Below, one piece after another: positions 27,836-36,554 of a stretch of 42,999 nt of DNA (position 1 is its first letter; the number at the start of each line of letters is the position of its first letter). Under the pieces are notes generated by a model. The model ran no database searches and was not told the DNA's origin. It saw only the letters and a list, made by a program, of their open reading frames with translations. Source of the stretch: Candidatus Altimarinota bacterium (lineage in GTDB: Bacteria; Patescibacteriota; Gracilibacteria; JANQMV01); NCBI GenBank assembly GCA_028279865.1, contig JANQMV010000046.1:1-42999 (forward strand). Reading direction: 5' to 3'. The translations under genes were made by a program, and so were the position numbers.

Positions 27836-30800
27836 ATGGTTGAGATTTCGACAGCTTCAGATCAAGAAAGGACCACTAACGATATAGTTGATACTTCTTT
27901 GATAAATGAAGATAAAACACCTAAAAACAATCCTACTAGCCTAGAACTTCATATAACAAAAGTACGGGAAAAACTGACTAAATATTTGCAAGATCCTAGC
28001 CCTTTGCGTAGTTTTTTTGATCTTGATAACAAAGAAACTGAATCACTAATTATTGGGCAAATTACTCAAGAGCCCCAAATCAAAGAACAAATAAAAAGAA
28101 AATTAATTGAATATATCGAATGTAGGCATACTAACGACGCTGCCGCATTAATCAGTATTACATCACCAACTTCTGCAGAAATCTTAAAAAGTCCTGATGT
28201 CCAAAAAGCTGTAAAAGCAGCTTTAATTCAAGCTTTAAAGGGGCGTACTCCGTATTATAACTGGAAAATTGGAGAAATTTTCCAATACCTATCTCCCTCC
28301 CAAGAGCTTGTCCAAAGTTTAGAAGTTCAAAAAACGGTACAAGAAGTGTTGCTACAGATATTAGAGAATTATCACACTCAAGTGACAGAACATAATAGTT
28401 ACAGTCTTAGCGATCTTTTTAGTGAAATTACAGAAATAACTAACGTTATTAAGCTTTCTCCCGAAGTCACTCAAAACTTAGAGCTTCGAGAAACAGCTAA
28501 GGCTGTATTAGCTAGTAAGGTGGAAGAACTATTTAATCCTCAAATTCCTCAGTATCACCAAAAAGATCACATTATCGAAATTACTGAGAATTTTCAGCTT
28601 ACGGAAGAAGTTATCTATCCAGTAGCTCAAAGAGTCATTATTGATCGTTTTCAAAAAGATGATTTGGAAGGTGCGTTTAAAGTTATTGAGGATTTTGACT
28701 ACCCAGATGAAGTGACTCAGTCACCTGAAGTTCAGCTAGAAGCTAAGAGAGTAGTTATAAAATGTATTGATGAGGTAAGTGGTGATATGGATGATGTCAT
28801 TCAGCAGGTTAAAGATGTATTTGGTCTTAGATTAGACTTAGATTCATGTAAAAGCATAACTAGCGAAGTTGAGATAATTACTCCTCTTGCATCTAAAATT
28901 TTTGAAGACTCTGAATTTTCCGCATTAACTCAGGATAGTGTTATTCGTAAACATTTTCGCATAAATGAACTTGCAGAAGTGTATACTAATAATCGTGGAT
29001 TGCTTGAAGAAAATCCAGCCAAAGTAGCTATTCAAGCCAGAATGGAATACCTAGAAACAGATGGCAACCTCGAACAAGAAGATGCTAAATGGTATAAGAA
29101 ACTATCAAAGATTTTTGGTAAAGAAAAAATTTCACATTTTATCGGTCTGGAAGATTACAGTTATTTTCATATTGCTGGAAGTTTTATACTTAAGGCATTT
29201 AATAACTCAGGTCTTTCAAGTAACGCATTTTACGGTCAAATCTTATCGCAAGTTGCTGATGATAGAGCTACTGGCACCGATGCTAAAACAGATTTCCTAA
29301 TGATTTGCTATAATTTAGATTATAACTTTGAGGAAGTGATTGGAGAAGCAAGGCAAATACCTAATCCGAGACTTCATCAGTTACTATCTAGTTTGGAAGA
29401 TGGTGGAGTTTTTTCTAGCTGGAAAAACCTGAAAAAGTTCAGCGAAATCTCACAGATTCTTAGTCAGCGTGAAGTATTAGAGAAACTTGAGCAACTAAAA
29501 CAAGATGATAAATCGCAACAATATGATTTCTTTTCACAATTAGCCTTCCATCCCAATATCTCAGTTAGAAAGGTTTTTGAGTTTATGAACGAGCCGGAAG
29601 AATTTCTTGAGCTTGAAGACGAAGATTGCGGTGAATCTCATGAGCGCAAAAAACCGAGTAACTATACAGCATTTCCACATCTCGACATAAGTGCTGAAGA
29701 CCTGCGTGATGCTTTGGTCGAGGGGAATATGGATCAATTACAATTTTTTCCTGAATTCACTGTTGATTACCGTATTCCTCAGCAAGAAATCACGAAAGAG
29801 TTTTTGGCACAAGAGCTGGTTCGTGCTCTGGGCAAACGTTCAGAGAAAATTCCGGGAGAAGCAAAAAATCCAAAAAAATTATTTAAAATATTAAATAAGA
29901 TATTTAACTCGCATAAAACAAGCTTACAAGCAGTTCTACAAAATCCCGAGAGTGTTTCTTCAGAATTGAAAAAAGAATTGGAAGGAGCTATTTATGAGGA
30001 AAAAATAGCTTTAAAAGATGACAGGCAATTTGATAATTATCGAGTAAAAGTTCATCTGAAATCTTCTCCCGAAGGACATGTGGCTGGTAATGACACGGCT
30101 TGTTGTATGCCTTTTGGTTCAGGTAAAAACAATATCTATATGTATAATCTTGCTTGTGCTACGCTCACAGTTCAGCGCGAGACAGGAGACAAGTACCGCA
30201 CAGTTGCCCAGAGTGTGATGACACCCGATGTTGATATCCAGCAAAACGTTTCTGAAGTTCTAAACTCGCTCATGGAAGACCACCAACAATTGCATGATGT
30301 ACTGGAGCAAGATCTTGGTTTCAACTCAGAAATTTTTCTTACTGCTGATAATATTGAGGTTTCCAAAAATTTCAAAGCAAAACATCATTTAAAATTCCTG
30401 TATCAAGATTTTTTATGTCGTTACATTGCTAAGCTGAATAATAAAAATATCAATCAAGAAAAAATAGTTATTGGTAAAGGCTATAGTGACCTCAGTGGTT
30501 TTGATGAAGAAGAAAATACTTTTGTTCCGCTTGCTCCTCCCGGATATAGTGATAACACTCACGAAAAGTGTTTTTTCTTGCCATTTGACACAGAGGTTAA
30601 AATAGAAGGTGCAGTGGCAAAAGAACACACATTTGATAAAAAAAATGAAAGCGAAGAAATAATACAGCTACCAAAAGGAGTTCGCCCTCTAACCTATCGT
30701 GACACGCTCGCTGTCGCTTATCTCGAAGGCAAAATCTATGCGGATAATGAATCGCTCATCCAATATCTGCATCGTATTGGTAATGAACTACTTGCAAAGG

Positions 30801-31213
30801 ATATAAATAACACTAGAAAAGATAGAAAAAATCTCTCTCTGGCGGTTGAAGACAAAAATGGAAAAATCTCTGGCTATATTATTGCCTACGAAGGAGTATT
30901 GGATAAATACGATGAAGAAAGTCAGCCGGTTATCTATGTTTCTGATCTGGCTTCTAGAGAGGAGAGTCTTTTAGCAGGAGGAAAGCTCATGAAGGGATTA
31001 CAGACAATGATAGAAGAAAACTATTTAAGAAACGATAACCCTATTCCATTGCTTGCTGAGGCTAGAGAGTCAACCAGTTATCCGATTATTCAAAAACAAA
31101 TAAATAAGTTGGGGCGTAAGTATGGCTATCGCTTTGAGATAGAAGAGCTTGAAGATTACTGGCAAGGTGAAGATATTATGCATCGCATGATACTCGTACC
31201 TCACAAAGTATAA
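27836..31213 (+). CDS. 1125-residue protein with N-terminal helical repeats and GNAT-like C-terminus
   Basis: Function unknown. Residues ~90-310 hold at least four copies of a ~70-residue helical unit marked by SPDVQKAVKAALIQAL, SLEVQKTVQEVLLQIL, LELRETAKAVLASKV and SPEVQLEAKRVVIKCI. The pattern is that of solenoid repeats in other CPR proteins. The middle is helical. A distinct segment at ~740-790 (GNDTACCMPFGSGKNN, then YMYNLACATLTV) looks conserved or catalytic. The last ~130 residues (SGYIIAYEG, VIYVSDLASREESLLAGG, LLAEARESTSYPII) suggest a GNAT fold. No signal peptide. It follows the PP2C gene by 58 bp on the same strand. It has about 45 glycines and no TGA, unlike its neighbour. Confidence 0.8.
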   Translation: MVEISTASDQERTTNDIVDTSLINEDKTPKNNPTSLELHITKVREKLTKYLQDPSPLRSFFDLDNKETESLIIGQITQEPQIKEQIKRKLIEYIECRHTNDAAALISITSPTSAEILKSPDVQKAVKAALIQALKGRTPYYNWKIGEIFQYLSPSQELVQSLEVQKTVQEVLLQILENYHTQVTEHNSYSLSDLFSEITEITNVIKLSPEVTQNLELRETAKAVLASKVEELFNPQIPQYHQKDHIIEITENFQLTEEVIYPVAQRVIIDRFQKDDLEGAFKVIEDFDYPDEVTQSPEVQLEAKRVVIKCIDEVSGDMDDVIQQVKDVFGLRLDLDSCKSITSEVEIITPLASKIFEDSEFSALTQDSVIRKHFRINELAEVYTNNRGLLEENPAKVAIQARMEYLETDGNLEQEDAKWYKKLSKIFGKEKISHFIGLEDYSYFHIAGSFILKAFNNSGLSSNAFYGQILSQVADDRATGTDAKTDFLMICYNLDYNFEEVIGEARQIPNPRLHQLLSSLEDGGVFSSWKNLKKFSEISQILSQREVLEKLEQLKQDDKSQQYDFFSQLAFHPNISVRKVFEFMNEPEEFLELEDEDCGESHERKKPSNYTAFPHLDISAEDLRDALVEGNMDQLQFFPEFTVDYRIPQQEITKEFLAQELVRALGKRSEKIPGEAKNPKKLFKILNKIFNSHKTSLQAVLQNPESVSSELKKELEGAIYEEKIALKDDRQFDNYRVKVHLKSSPEGHVAGNDTACCMPFGSGKNNIYMYNLACATLTVQRETGDKYRTVAQSVMTPDVDIQQNVSEVLNSLMEDHQQLHDVLEQDLGFNSEIFLTADNIEVSKNFKAKHHLKFLYQDFLCRYIAKLNNKNINQEKIVIGKGYSDLSGFDEEENTFVPLAPPGYSDNTHEKCFFLPFDTEVKIEGAVAKEHTFDKKNESEEIIQLPKGVRPLTYRDTLAVAYLEGKIYADNESLIQYLHRIGNELLAKDINNTRKDRKNLSLAVEDKNGKISGYIIAYEGVLDKYDEESQPVIYVSDLASREESLLAGGKLMKGLQTMIEENYLRNDNPIPLLAEARESTSYPIIQKQINKLGRKYGYRFEIEELEDYWQGEDIMHRMILVPHKV

Positions 31214-31229
31214 ACTTCTGAAAACTCCA

Positions 31230-31790
31230 TTATCTTTTTTTTATAACCATCACACCATCATCCTGATCCAAAGGAAGAATTTGGTAATCAAATTCTTTTT
31301 CTTTTTTCATCTGCTCCATAAATTTTTGCGTTTTCTCCGGAAATTTAAGCACATCATCTACTATCACAATACTTCCATTATGAATTTTAGTTTTTATCAA
31401 ATCCCAAAAAAGATGATAGTTTCCTTTCTGTGCATCCAGAAAAACAAAATCAAATTTTTGGTCTAATTGAGTCAAAATTTTAATTCCGTCACCAAATTTG
31501 AATTCAACAATATCCTCAAATCCTAATTTTGTAATGTTTTCTCTAGCTTGTTTTAAAGAAGGTGCAGAAAAATCAATTGAAGTTAATTTTCCCTCATTGT
31601 GGACAAAAGCTTCCGCAAGCCAAATCGTTGAATAACCATTCGCACACCCTATCTCCACCCCTGTTTTTGCTTTGGAAATTTTTACAATAAAATTCAAAAA
31701 TTTCCCCACTGTTTCAGAAACATTGGGAATATTCTTTTCAATTCCGTATTGTTTTAATTCCTTTAAAAAATTTTTTAGTTCTTCCCTCAT
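31230..31790 (-). CDS. Class I SAM-dependent O-methyltransferase
   Basis: 186 residues, close to the small bacterial members of O-methyltransferase family 3 (~200-220). Motif I is VEIGCANGYSTIWLAEA, then TSIDFSAPSLKQA, and FDFVFLDAQKGNY, where the metal-site Asp of this family sits. IVIVDDVL follows. The substrate is unknown; relatives methylate catechols or tRNA (TrmR), so no symbol is given. ATG at 31790. It lies downstream of the rplT terminator and converges on the 1125-residue gene. Confidence 0.85.
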   Translation of the reverse strand: MREELKNFLKELKQYGIEKNIPNVSETVGKFLNFIVKISKAKTGVEIGCANGYSTIWLAEAFVHNEGKLTSIDFSAPSLKQARENITKLGFEDIVEFKFGDGIKILTQLDQKFDFVFLDAQKGNYHLFWDLIKTKIHNGSIVIVDDVLKFPEKTQKFMEQMKKEKEFDYQILPLDQDDGVMVIKKR

Positions 31791-31861
31791 TATAAAATAT
31801 AAAAACTGATTTGATTCTATTATACCGCAGAAGCGTATTAAAATAAGCCTCTACATGAAAC

Positions 31862-31890
31862 AAAAAAAAAGGTACCCACAAGGGATACCT
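31862..31890 (-). terminator. Terminator of the infC-rpmI-rplT operon
   Basis: On the - strand AGGTATCCC pairs with GGGTACCT (one bulge) around TTGT and runs into nine T residues, just after the rplT stop. Confidence 0.8.
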
Positions 31891-31912
31891 CTAAAATTTT
31901 GAAAATTACACA

Positions 31913-32257
31913 TTATTTAACCGCCTCCACAACTTTATCAAAAACCTTTGGATTATGAATCGCCAATTCAGACATTGCTTTACGATTTAAAATCACATGC
32001 TTTTTTCTCAAGTTTCCAACAAAAGTACTATAGTTCAAACCTCTCTCTTTGACAGCAGCAGTCAAACGTAATATCCACAAAGCACGAAAATCTCTTTTCT
32101 TTTTTCGGCGATCTACATAAGCATGCATGCCAGCTTTTGCAACAGCATTTTTTGCCAATTTAAATAATTTTTTACGACCACCGCGAAAACCTTTTGCCAA
32201 AGCAATCACTTTTTTGTGTCTTCTTTTTGTGGTTACACCTCTTTTTACCCTAGTCAT
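31913..32257 (-). CDS. rplT: Ribosomal protein bL20
   Basis: 114 residues, the usual length. Extremely basic N-terminus (TRVKRGVTTKRRHKKVIALA) with GFRGGRKKLFKLAK and DRRKKKRDFRALWI, all L20 signatures. It binds 23S rRNA early in assembly of the large subunit. Last gene of the conserved infC-rpmI-rplT operon. L20 represses this operon in other bacteria; no such site is evident here. Confidence 0.98.
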   Translation of the reverse strand: MTRVKRGVTTKRRHKKVIALAKGFRGGRKKLFKLAKNAVAKAGMHAYVDRRKKKRDFRALWILRLTAAVKERGLNYSTFVGNLRKKHVILNRKAMSELAIHNPKVFDKVVEAVK

Positions 32258-32336
32258 AGTTTAGAATGTTAGAATATTAGACTTTAGAACTTAGAAAAAA
32301 GCTCAAAGCTCGCGGCTCATGGCTTGCGGCTTATGT

Positions 32337-32561
32337 TTATAAATTCGGAAGCATTTTTTGAATTTGTTTATTGTGGCTGCTGTCAACCATGATCCCCAAA
32401 CGCGCTTTGCGCTTTTGCTTTTTTGATTTTTGCAAAAGTAAATGGTTATGAGCAGCTTTATCTACTTTGTAGCTGCCTTTACCGTTTTTAGTCTTTTTAA
32501 TGCGTTTTTTTGCACTACTAAGAGATCTTATTTTTCCTACTTTTCCAATTTTACCAGCCAT
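32337..32561 (-). CDS. rpmI: Ribosomal protein bL35
   Basis: 74 residues (usually 64-66, so slightly long at the N-terminus and C-terminus). Lys/Arg-rich, with the AKKRIKKTKNGKGSYKVDKA core, HLLLQKSKKQKR, and ...QIQKMLPNL at the end. Middle gene of infC-rpmI-rplT; 79 bp separate it from rplT, a gap that contains a run of short AGCT/GGCTT-type degenerate repeats. ATG preceded by TTATTTTAAA, no Shine-Dalgarno. Confidence 0.96.
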   Translation of the reverse strand: MAGKIGKVGKIRSLSSAKKRIKKTKNGKGSYKVDKAAHNHLLLQKSKKQKRKARLGIMVDSSHNKQIQKMLPNL

Positions 32562-32585
32562 TTTAAAATAATTAATTATTAAAGT

Positions 32586-33122
32586 TTATTTAGAAACTTG
32601 AGGCAAGAGCAGTACAAAAATCTGATTACCTTGTTTGCGTGGAGGTTTGTCCGGCTTACAGATATCTTCTATTAAGCCGATAAACTCGTCGATCTTCGCA
32701 AAACCCAATTCACTGTGTTGCATTTCTCTCCCACGGAAAATCAAAGTAACTTTTACCGGATTGCCCGCCTCCAAAAATTTACGTGCGTTTTTTGCCTTTG
32801 TTTCAAGATCGTGACGATCAATCCTCGCACTTAGGCGAATCCCTTTGAGAGTCTTTTTTTTCTGTGATTGCTTTTGTTTTTTTTCAATCTTCTTTTGTTT
32901 GTAAAGATGTTGACCAAAATCCATAATCTTACAAACCGGAGGTTGGCTCTTCGGCGAAACTTCAACCAAATCTAACTCCTTAGATTTAGCCATTTCTATC
33001 GCCTTGCTAGTTGGTATAATACCTAACTTTTCACCACTTTCATCATCAATTAACATTACTTCAGCCACACGAATGTGTTCATTTATACGTAATTTTTTGA
33101 TATAGATTGTGATTAAAAAAAT
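32586..33122 (-). CDS. infC: Translation initiation factor IF-3, probable AUU start
   Basis: IF-3 keeps 30S subunits free and rejects non-canonical start codons. The domains are intact: N-terminal RINEHIRVAEVMLIDDESGE (~10-29), linker with KKIEKKQKQSQKKK, and C-terminal domain ending QGNQIFVLLLPQ. No ATG, GTG or TTG lies between the conserved RINEH and the promoter. An in-frame ATT at 33122-33120 stands 7-8 nt after a GGGAGGG Shine-Dalgarno (33136-33130) and gives a 178-residue protein, the normal size. E. coli infC also uses AUU for IF-3 autoregulation. Extension to the TTG at 33200 would read through the promoter and add 26 hydrophobic residues. ATC codons at 33113 or 33107 are weaker alternatives. 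Confidence 0.93.
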   Translation of the reverse strand: MFLITIYIKKLRINEHIRVAEVMLIDDESGEKLGIIPTSKAIEMAKSKELDLVEVSPKSQPPVCKIMDFGQHLYKQKKIEKKQKQSQKKKTLKGIRLSARIDRHDLETKAKNARKFLEAGNPVKVTLIFRGREMQHSELGFAKIDEFIGLIEDICKPDKPPRKQGNQIFVLLLPQVSK

Positions 33123-33156
33123 AAATGTTCCCTCCCAAAAGAAGAAAAGCGGAAAG

Positions 33157-33185
33157 AGTTTAGGAAAAATGAGATACTTAGTCAA
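33157..33185 (-). promoter_or_regulatory. infC operon promoter
   Basis: On the - strand TTGACT (33185-33180), 17-bp spacer, TAAACT (33162-33157). The transcript would start near 33150, about 15 nt before the GGGAGGG Shine-Dalgarno of infC. Confidence 0.65.
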
Positions 33186-33253
33186 GTTTTTTTCTGGCAA
33201 TCAATCAAAAATTATGTTAAAATGAGGCGAACTTTAAAATTAAAATAAAAAAA

Positions 33254-34714
33254 ATGAAGATCACATTTTATGGCGCAGCAAGAGCTGTCACAGGATCCAA
33301 GCACCTCGTAGAGACATCCTCAGGTAAACGTATTTTAATGGATTGCGGCTTTTTTCAAGGACGCAGAAAAGAGAGCGCAGAAAAAAACAGAAATTTTCCC
33401 TTTGATCCTTCCAGTGTTTCTTCCGTGATTTTGAGTCATGCGCATATCGATCATTCCGGAAGCATCCCCACACTGATAAAAAAAGGCTATAAAGGCGATG
33501 TTTTTACAACCTTTGCAACAAGAGATTTGTGTAATACGATGTTGCAAGATTCCGGACATATCCAAGAAACAGACGCCCGCTATTTTAATAAAAGACCTTA
33601 TCTAAAAGGACTTCAGCCGATTGAGCCGCTCTACACTGTCGAAGATGCCATCAAAAGTATGGAACATTTTCGCGGGGTAAATTTTCATCAACCTTTTTGG
33701 CTGCATCGTGATATTCAGGCAGAGTTTTTGGTTGCCGGACATGTCTTAGGCTCTGCTTTGACCAAGCTGACAATCAGAGAAGATGATCAAATTATCAAAA
33801 TCGGTTTTACAGGCGATCTTGGACGCAAAGGACTTCCCATTCTAAGAGATCCTGAATATTTTGATGATCTGGATTATTTAATCACAGAAAGTACTTACGG
33901 GGATCGCCTACATGACCCCATTGAGGATTCAAAAGTCCAATTAGCCAAGGCCATCAACCGCACAGTCAAAAGAGGCGGTAAGATTATTATTCCGGCGTTT
34001 TCTCTCGAAAGAACACAAGAGCTTGTCTACGATCTCCATATTTTAACAGACCAAAAAGAAATCCCCGAAATTCCTATCTATATCGATAGTCCTCTTTCAA
34101 CAAACATTACCCAAATTTTCAAAATGCACCCCGAGTGCTATGACAAAGAAACTCACGAAACTTTTACCAGAGAAAATCCTTTTGGTTTTGGTAAATTAAA
34201 ATATACGCACAGTGCCGAAGAAAGTAAAAAACTCAACGAAGTCAGGCAACCTTGCGTCATTATCTCAGCCAGCGGAATGTGCGAAGCCGGTCGTATCCGA
34301 CATCATCTGCGCAATAACATCACCGATCCCAAAAATACAATTCTGATCGTTGGATTTATGGCAGAAAACACACTAGGACGTAAGATTGTCGAGCAGAATC
34401 GTTTTATCAAAATTTTTGATAAAATGTACCCTTTACGCGCCGAAGTTGCGGTTCTAAATTCTTTTTCTGCACATGCAGATCGTGACGAACTTTTGGGCTT
34501 CATTAAACCGATTAAAAATCTCAAAAAAGTGTTTATTGTCCATGGGGAAGAAGGTCAAGCAATGGCTCTTGCCAACACTTTGCGTGAGTGGAAAAAATTT
34601 AAAGTGGAAGTTCCCGCAGAGGGAGACAGTTTTGACTTAATGAATAATGGGGAAAAAATCGAAACAGAGGAAATTCCCGTTGGTAAGAAAAGCTCAAACT
34701 ACGATTTAAAGTAA
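33254..34714 (+). CDS. Metallo-beta-lactamase fold / beta-CASP RNA-processing nuclease
   Basis: 486 residues. Metallo-beta-lactamase domain with the zinc motif SHAHIDHSG (HxHxDH, ~61-69), GHVLGSA, GFTGDLG and TESTYGDR. An inserted beta-CASP domain follows (~210-380, FSLERTQELV; SASGMCEAG), then the C-terminal RMMBL motif LNSFSAHADRDELL. This is the Ysh1/CPSF-73-like bacterial subfamily (YsgA/TTHA0252 type), not RNase J. It likely acts as an RNA endo- or exonuclease. Divergent to infC. The ATG at 33254 follows an A/T-rich leader with a TTAAAAT -10 at about 33214-33221. Confidence 0.93.
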   Translation: MKITFYGAARAVTGSKHLVETSSGKRILMDCGFFQGRRKESAEKNRNFPFDPSSVSSVILSHAHIDHSGSIPTLIKKGYKGDVFTTFATRDLCNTMLQDSGHIQETDARYFNKRPYLKGLQPIEPLYTVEDAIKSMEHFRGVNFHQPFWLHRDIQAEFLVAGHVLGSALTKLTIREDDQIIKIGFTGDLGRKGLPILRDPEYFDDLDYLITESTYGDRLHDPIEDSKVQLAKAINRTVKRGGKIIIPAFSLERTQELVYDLHILTDQKEIPEIPIYIDSPLSTNITQIFKMHPECYDKETHETFTRENPFGFGKLKYTHSAEESKKLNEVRQPCVIISASGMCEAGRIRHHLRNNITDPKNTILIVGFMAENTLGRKIVEQNRFIKIFDKMYPLRAEVAVLNSFSAHADRDELLGFIKPIKNLKKVFIVHGEEGQAMALANTLREWKKFKVEVPAEGDSFDLMNNGEKIETEEIPVGKKSSNYDLK

Positions 34715-34758
34715 GATTAATTTTTTCCCTCTTTTTTTAGAAAAAAAAATCGCATACA

Positions 34759-34790
34759 AAAAAAACAGACGGACTACCATCTGTTTTTTT
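34759..34790. terminator. Convergent terminator between the beta-CASP nuclease and rpmE
   Basis: An A-rich arm ending ACAGA (to 34769) pairs with TCTGT and a T7 run (34780-34790); GG/CC inside adds two more pairs across one mismatch. The A and T tracts let it work in both directions. Confidence 0.8.
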
Positions 34791-34812
34791 GATATTTATC
34801 ATAAAATTTTTC

Positions 34813-35031
34813 CTATTTTGCAGCTTTCTTAGCAGCTTCCTGTCTGGCACGGAATTTATCTACACGTCCCGCCGTATCCACTAATTTTTGTTTACCCGTA
34901 TAAAAAGGATGGCATTGAGAACACAAATCAGTCGTCACAGCCTTAACTGTCGAACCAATTTTAAATGTATGTCCGCAACTACACTTTGCAGTTGCATCCG
35001 CATGATATGTGGGGTGAGTTCCTTTCTTCAT
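34813..35031 (-). CDS. rpmE: Ribosomal protein bL31, zinc-binding type
   Basis: 72 residues. It starts [20 protein letters not shown] and keeps the zinc cysteines (CSC, then CSQC), followed by [20 protein letters not shown], the L31 signature. The presence of Cys marks the zinc-containing form. Its ATG is preceded by AAAAGATAAT. It lies 200 bp downstream of porA on the same strand. Confidence 0.97.
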   Translation of the reverse strand: MKKGTHPTYHADATAKCSCGHTFKIGSTVKAVTTDLCSQCHPFYTGKQKLVDTAGRVDKFRARQEAAKKAAK

Positions 35032-35230
35032 ATTATCTTTTGTAAAAATCTAAAACGGTAGGGATTTTTTTAAATTTTTGATAAAAATATCTTCGTATTT
35101 TGCTGCAAAAATTTCCATCAACTTCATGTTTTGTTATAAAAAACAATCCGTTTCTGTCAAAAATCTCACTATCTGAAAAGCGAAAAGAGTTTAGACAATC
35201 TCCTTTTAAAATGCAAGTTGATTTTGACAA

Positions 35231-36382
35231 CTAAACAAAAACTGTTTTATTTGTACCTTTTTGTACTTCTTCGTAAATTTTTAATAAATCCTTATGCGTA
35301 ATATCTTTTCCACCCAAACCTGTTACAAAACTACTAATTTCAGCACTTAATTTGCCATAACAATGAGCTTTTAACTCCGTAGCAAAAACCCCCTCCGTTC
35401 CCAAAGAAATTGATTTATCAATCACTGCAATTTTTTGCACATTTTTCAGTTTTTCCACCACCTCCTCTGTAGGAAATGGACGTAAACTTTTAATTTTTAG
35501 AATACCGATCTTTTTTCCGCTTTCTCTCATTGTATCGACAAAATCTTTGATTGTCCCAATGACAGACCCCATTGAAATAAAAACTGTTTCAGCATCTTCA
35601 AGCTCATACCCTTCGGTCAGATCATCATTTCCTCTTCCTGTTAATTTTGCATATTCACCTAAGCAATCACGAACCACTTTTTCACTTTGCAAAAGATCAT
35701 TGTGGAATTTCTCACGCACATATTGATAACGACTTGGATCAGCAAAGGCTCCAAAAGTCTTTGGATTCTCTGGATCAAGTTTCACTTTTGGGTTAAAGGT
35801 TGGAAGATATTTTTTGATCAGCTCTTTTTCCGGGATAATGACAGGCTCAGCGGTATGAGTTAATAAAAAACCATCCACATTGATCATCACGGGAATGTTT
35901 GTTTTTTCTGTAACTTTGTAGGCAACAAAATGTAAATCAACCGCCTCCTGAATTGTTTCGGCAAAAAGCTGAATCCAGCCGGCATCACGCATTGTGACAA
36001 TGTCTTGCTGATCATTCCAAATATTCAAAGGACCACTCACTGCACGGCTAGCCACAGTAATAACCAAAGGAATTTGCATGCCTCCAATATCATACAAAAC
36101 CTCTGTCATCAAAAGTAACCCCTGAGAAGTTGTCGCTGTATAAGCCCGACTTCCTGCCGCTGAAGCACCAAGTACAATTGAAGCTGCAGCAAATTCACTT
36201 TCTGCATAAACATATTCTGCACTCAGCTCTCCATCAGCTTTCATCTTTGCCAGATGTTCTACAATATGCGTCTGTGGAGTAATCGGATAAGCCGAAATCA
36301 CCTGCGGTTCACAAACTTCCACAGCTTTAGCAATCGCCTGCGATCCTTCTAAAAACTGATGTTTTTCCGTTAATTGAGACAT
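35231..36382 (-). CDS. porA: 2-oxoacid (pyruvate):ferredoxin oxidoreductase alpha subunit
   Basis: 383 residues, the usual size of a stand-alone PorA. Markers: QAIAKAVEVCEPQVISAYPITPQTHIVEHL at the start, EYVYAESEFAAASIVLGAS, SQGLLLMTEVLYD, and the central loop RAVSGPLNIWNDQQD. With the beta, gamma and delta chains it decarboxylates pyruvate to acetyl-CoA and reduces ferredoxin. It follows a 47-residue acidic ORF and porGD in one operon with spacings of 10-20 bp. The beta (TPP-binding) gene that normally follows is missing: 198 bp of non-coding sequence and rpmE come next. Confidence 0.95.
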   Translation of the reverse strand: MSQLTEKHQFLEGSQAIAKAVEVCEPQVISAYPITPQTHIVEHLAKMKADGELSAEYVYAESEFAAASIVLGASAAGSRAYTATTSQGLLLMTEVLYDIGGMQIPLVITVASRAVSGPLNIWNDQQDIVTMRDAGWIQLFAETIQEAVDLHFVAYKVTEKTNIPVMINVDGFLLTHTAEPVIIPEKELIKKYLPTFNPKVKLDPENPKTFGAFADPSRYQYVREKFHNDLLQSEKVVRDCLGEYAKLTGRGNDDLTEGYELEDAETVFISMGSVIGTIKDFVDTMRESGKKIGILKIKSLRPFPTEEVVEKLKNVQKIAVIDKSISLGTEGVFATELKAHCYGKLSAEISSFVTGLGGKDITHKDLLKIYEEVQKGTNKTVFV

Positions 36383-36392
36383 TCAAGTAGGG

Positions 36393-36536
36393 TTAATCAA
36401 TAATTGCCAATATCTTTTTGACTTTCGGATCTGGATTGATTGCTTCTGGATCTTCATCTTCTAAGCCTTCTGTTAGAAGTTTAGCTTCTTCTTGAGTAAG
36501 CATTTCATCTGGACTTAAAAAAGGTGATTCTGGCAT
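36393..36536 (-). CDS. Small acidic protein (47 aa) inside the por operon
   Basis: ATG 36536 to TAA 36393-36395. The product starts MPESPFLSPDEMLTQEE and contains EGLEDEDPEAINPDPKVKK: strongly acidic with a short basic end. It fits tightly between porGD (18 bp) and porA (10 bp) on the same strand, which argues that it is translated. No family recognised. It could be an accessory or assembly factor of the oxidoreductase, which is inference from position only. Confidence 0.6.
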   Translation of the reverse strand: MPESPFLSPDEMLTQEEAKLLTEGLEDEDPEAINPDPKVKKILAIID

Positions 36537-36554
36537 TTGGCTTAAATTAAAATA

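Noticed and set aside
33123-33200. A TTG start for infC at 33200
   Set aside because: The added 26 residues are hydrophobic and unlike IF-3, and they overlap a good -35/-10 pair and a Shine-Dalgarno sequence.
35033-35230. A 65-residue minus-strand ORF directly after porA
   Set aside because: It begins at the codon after the porA stop in the same frame with a TTG and resembles no protein, including PorB; it is probably a chance open frame.
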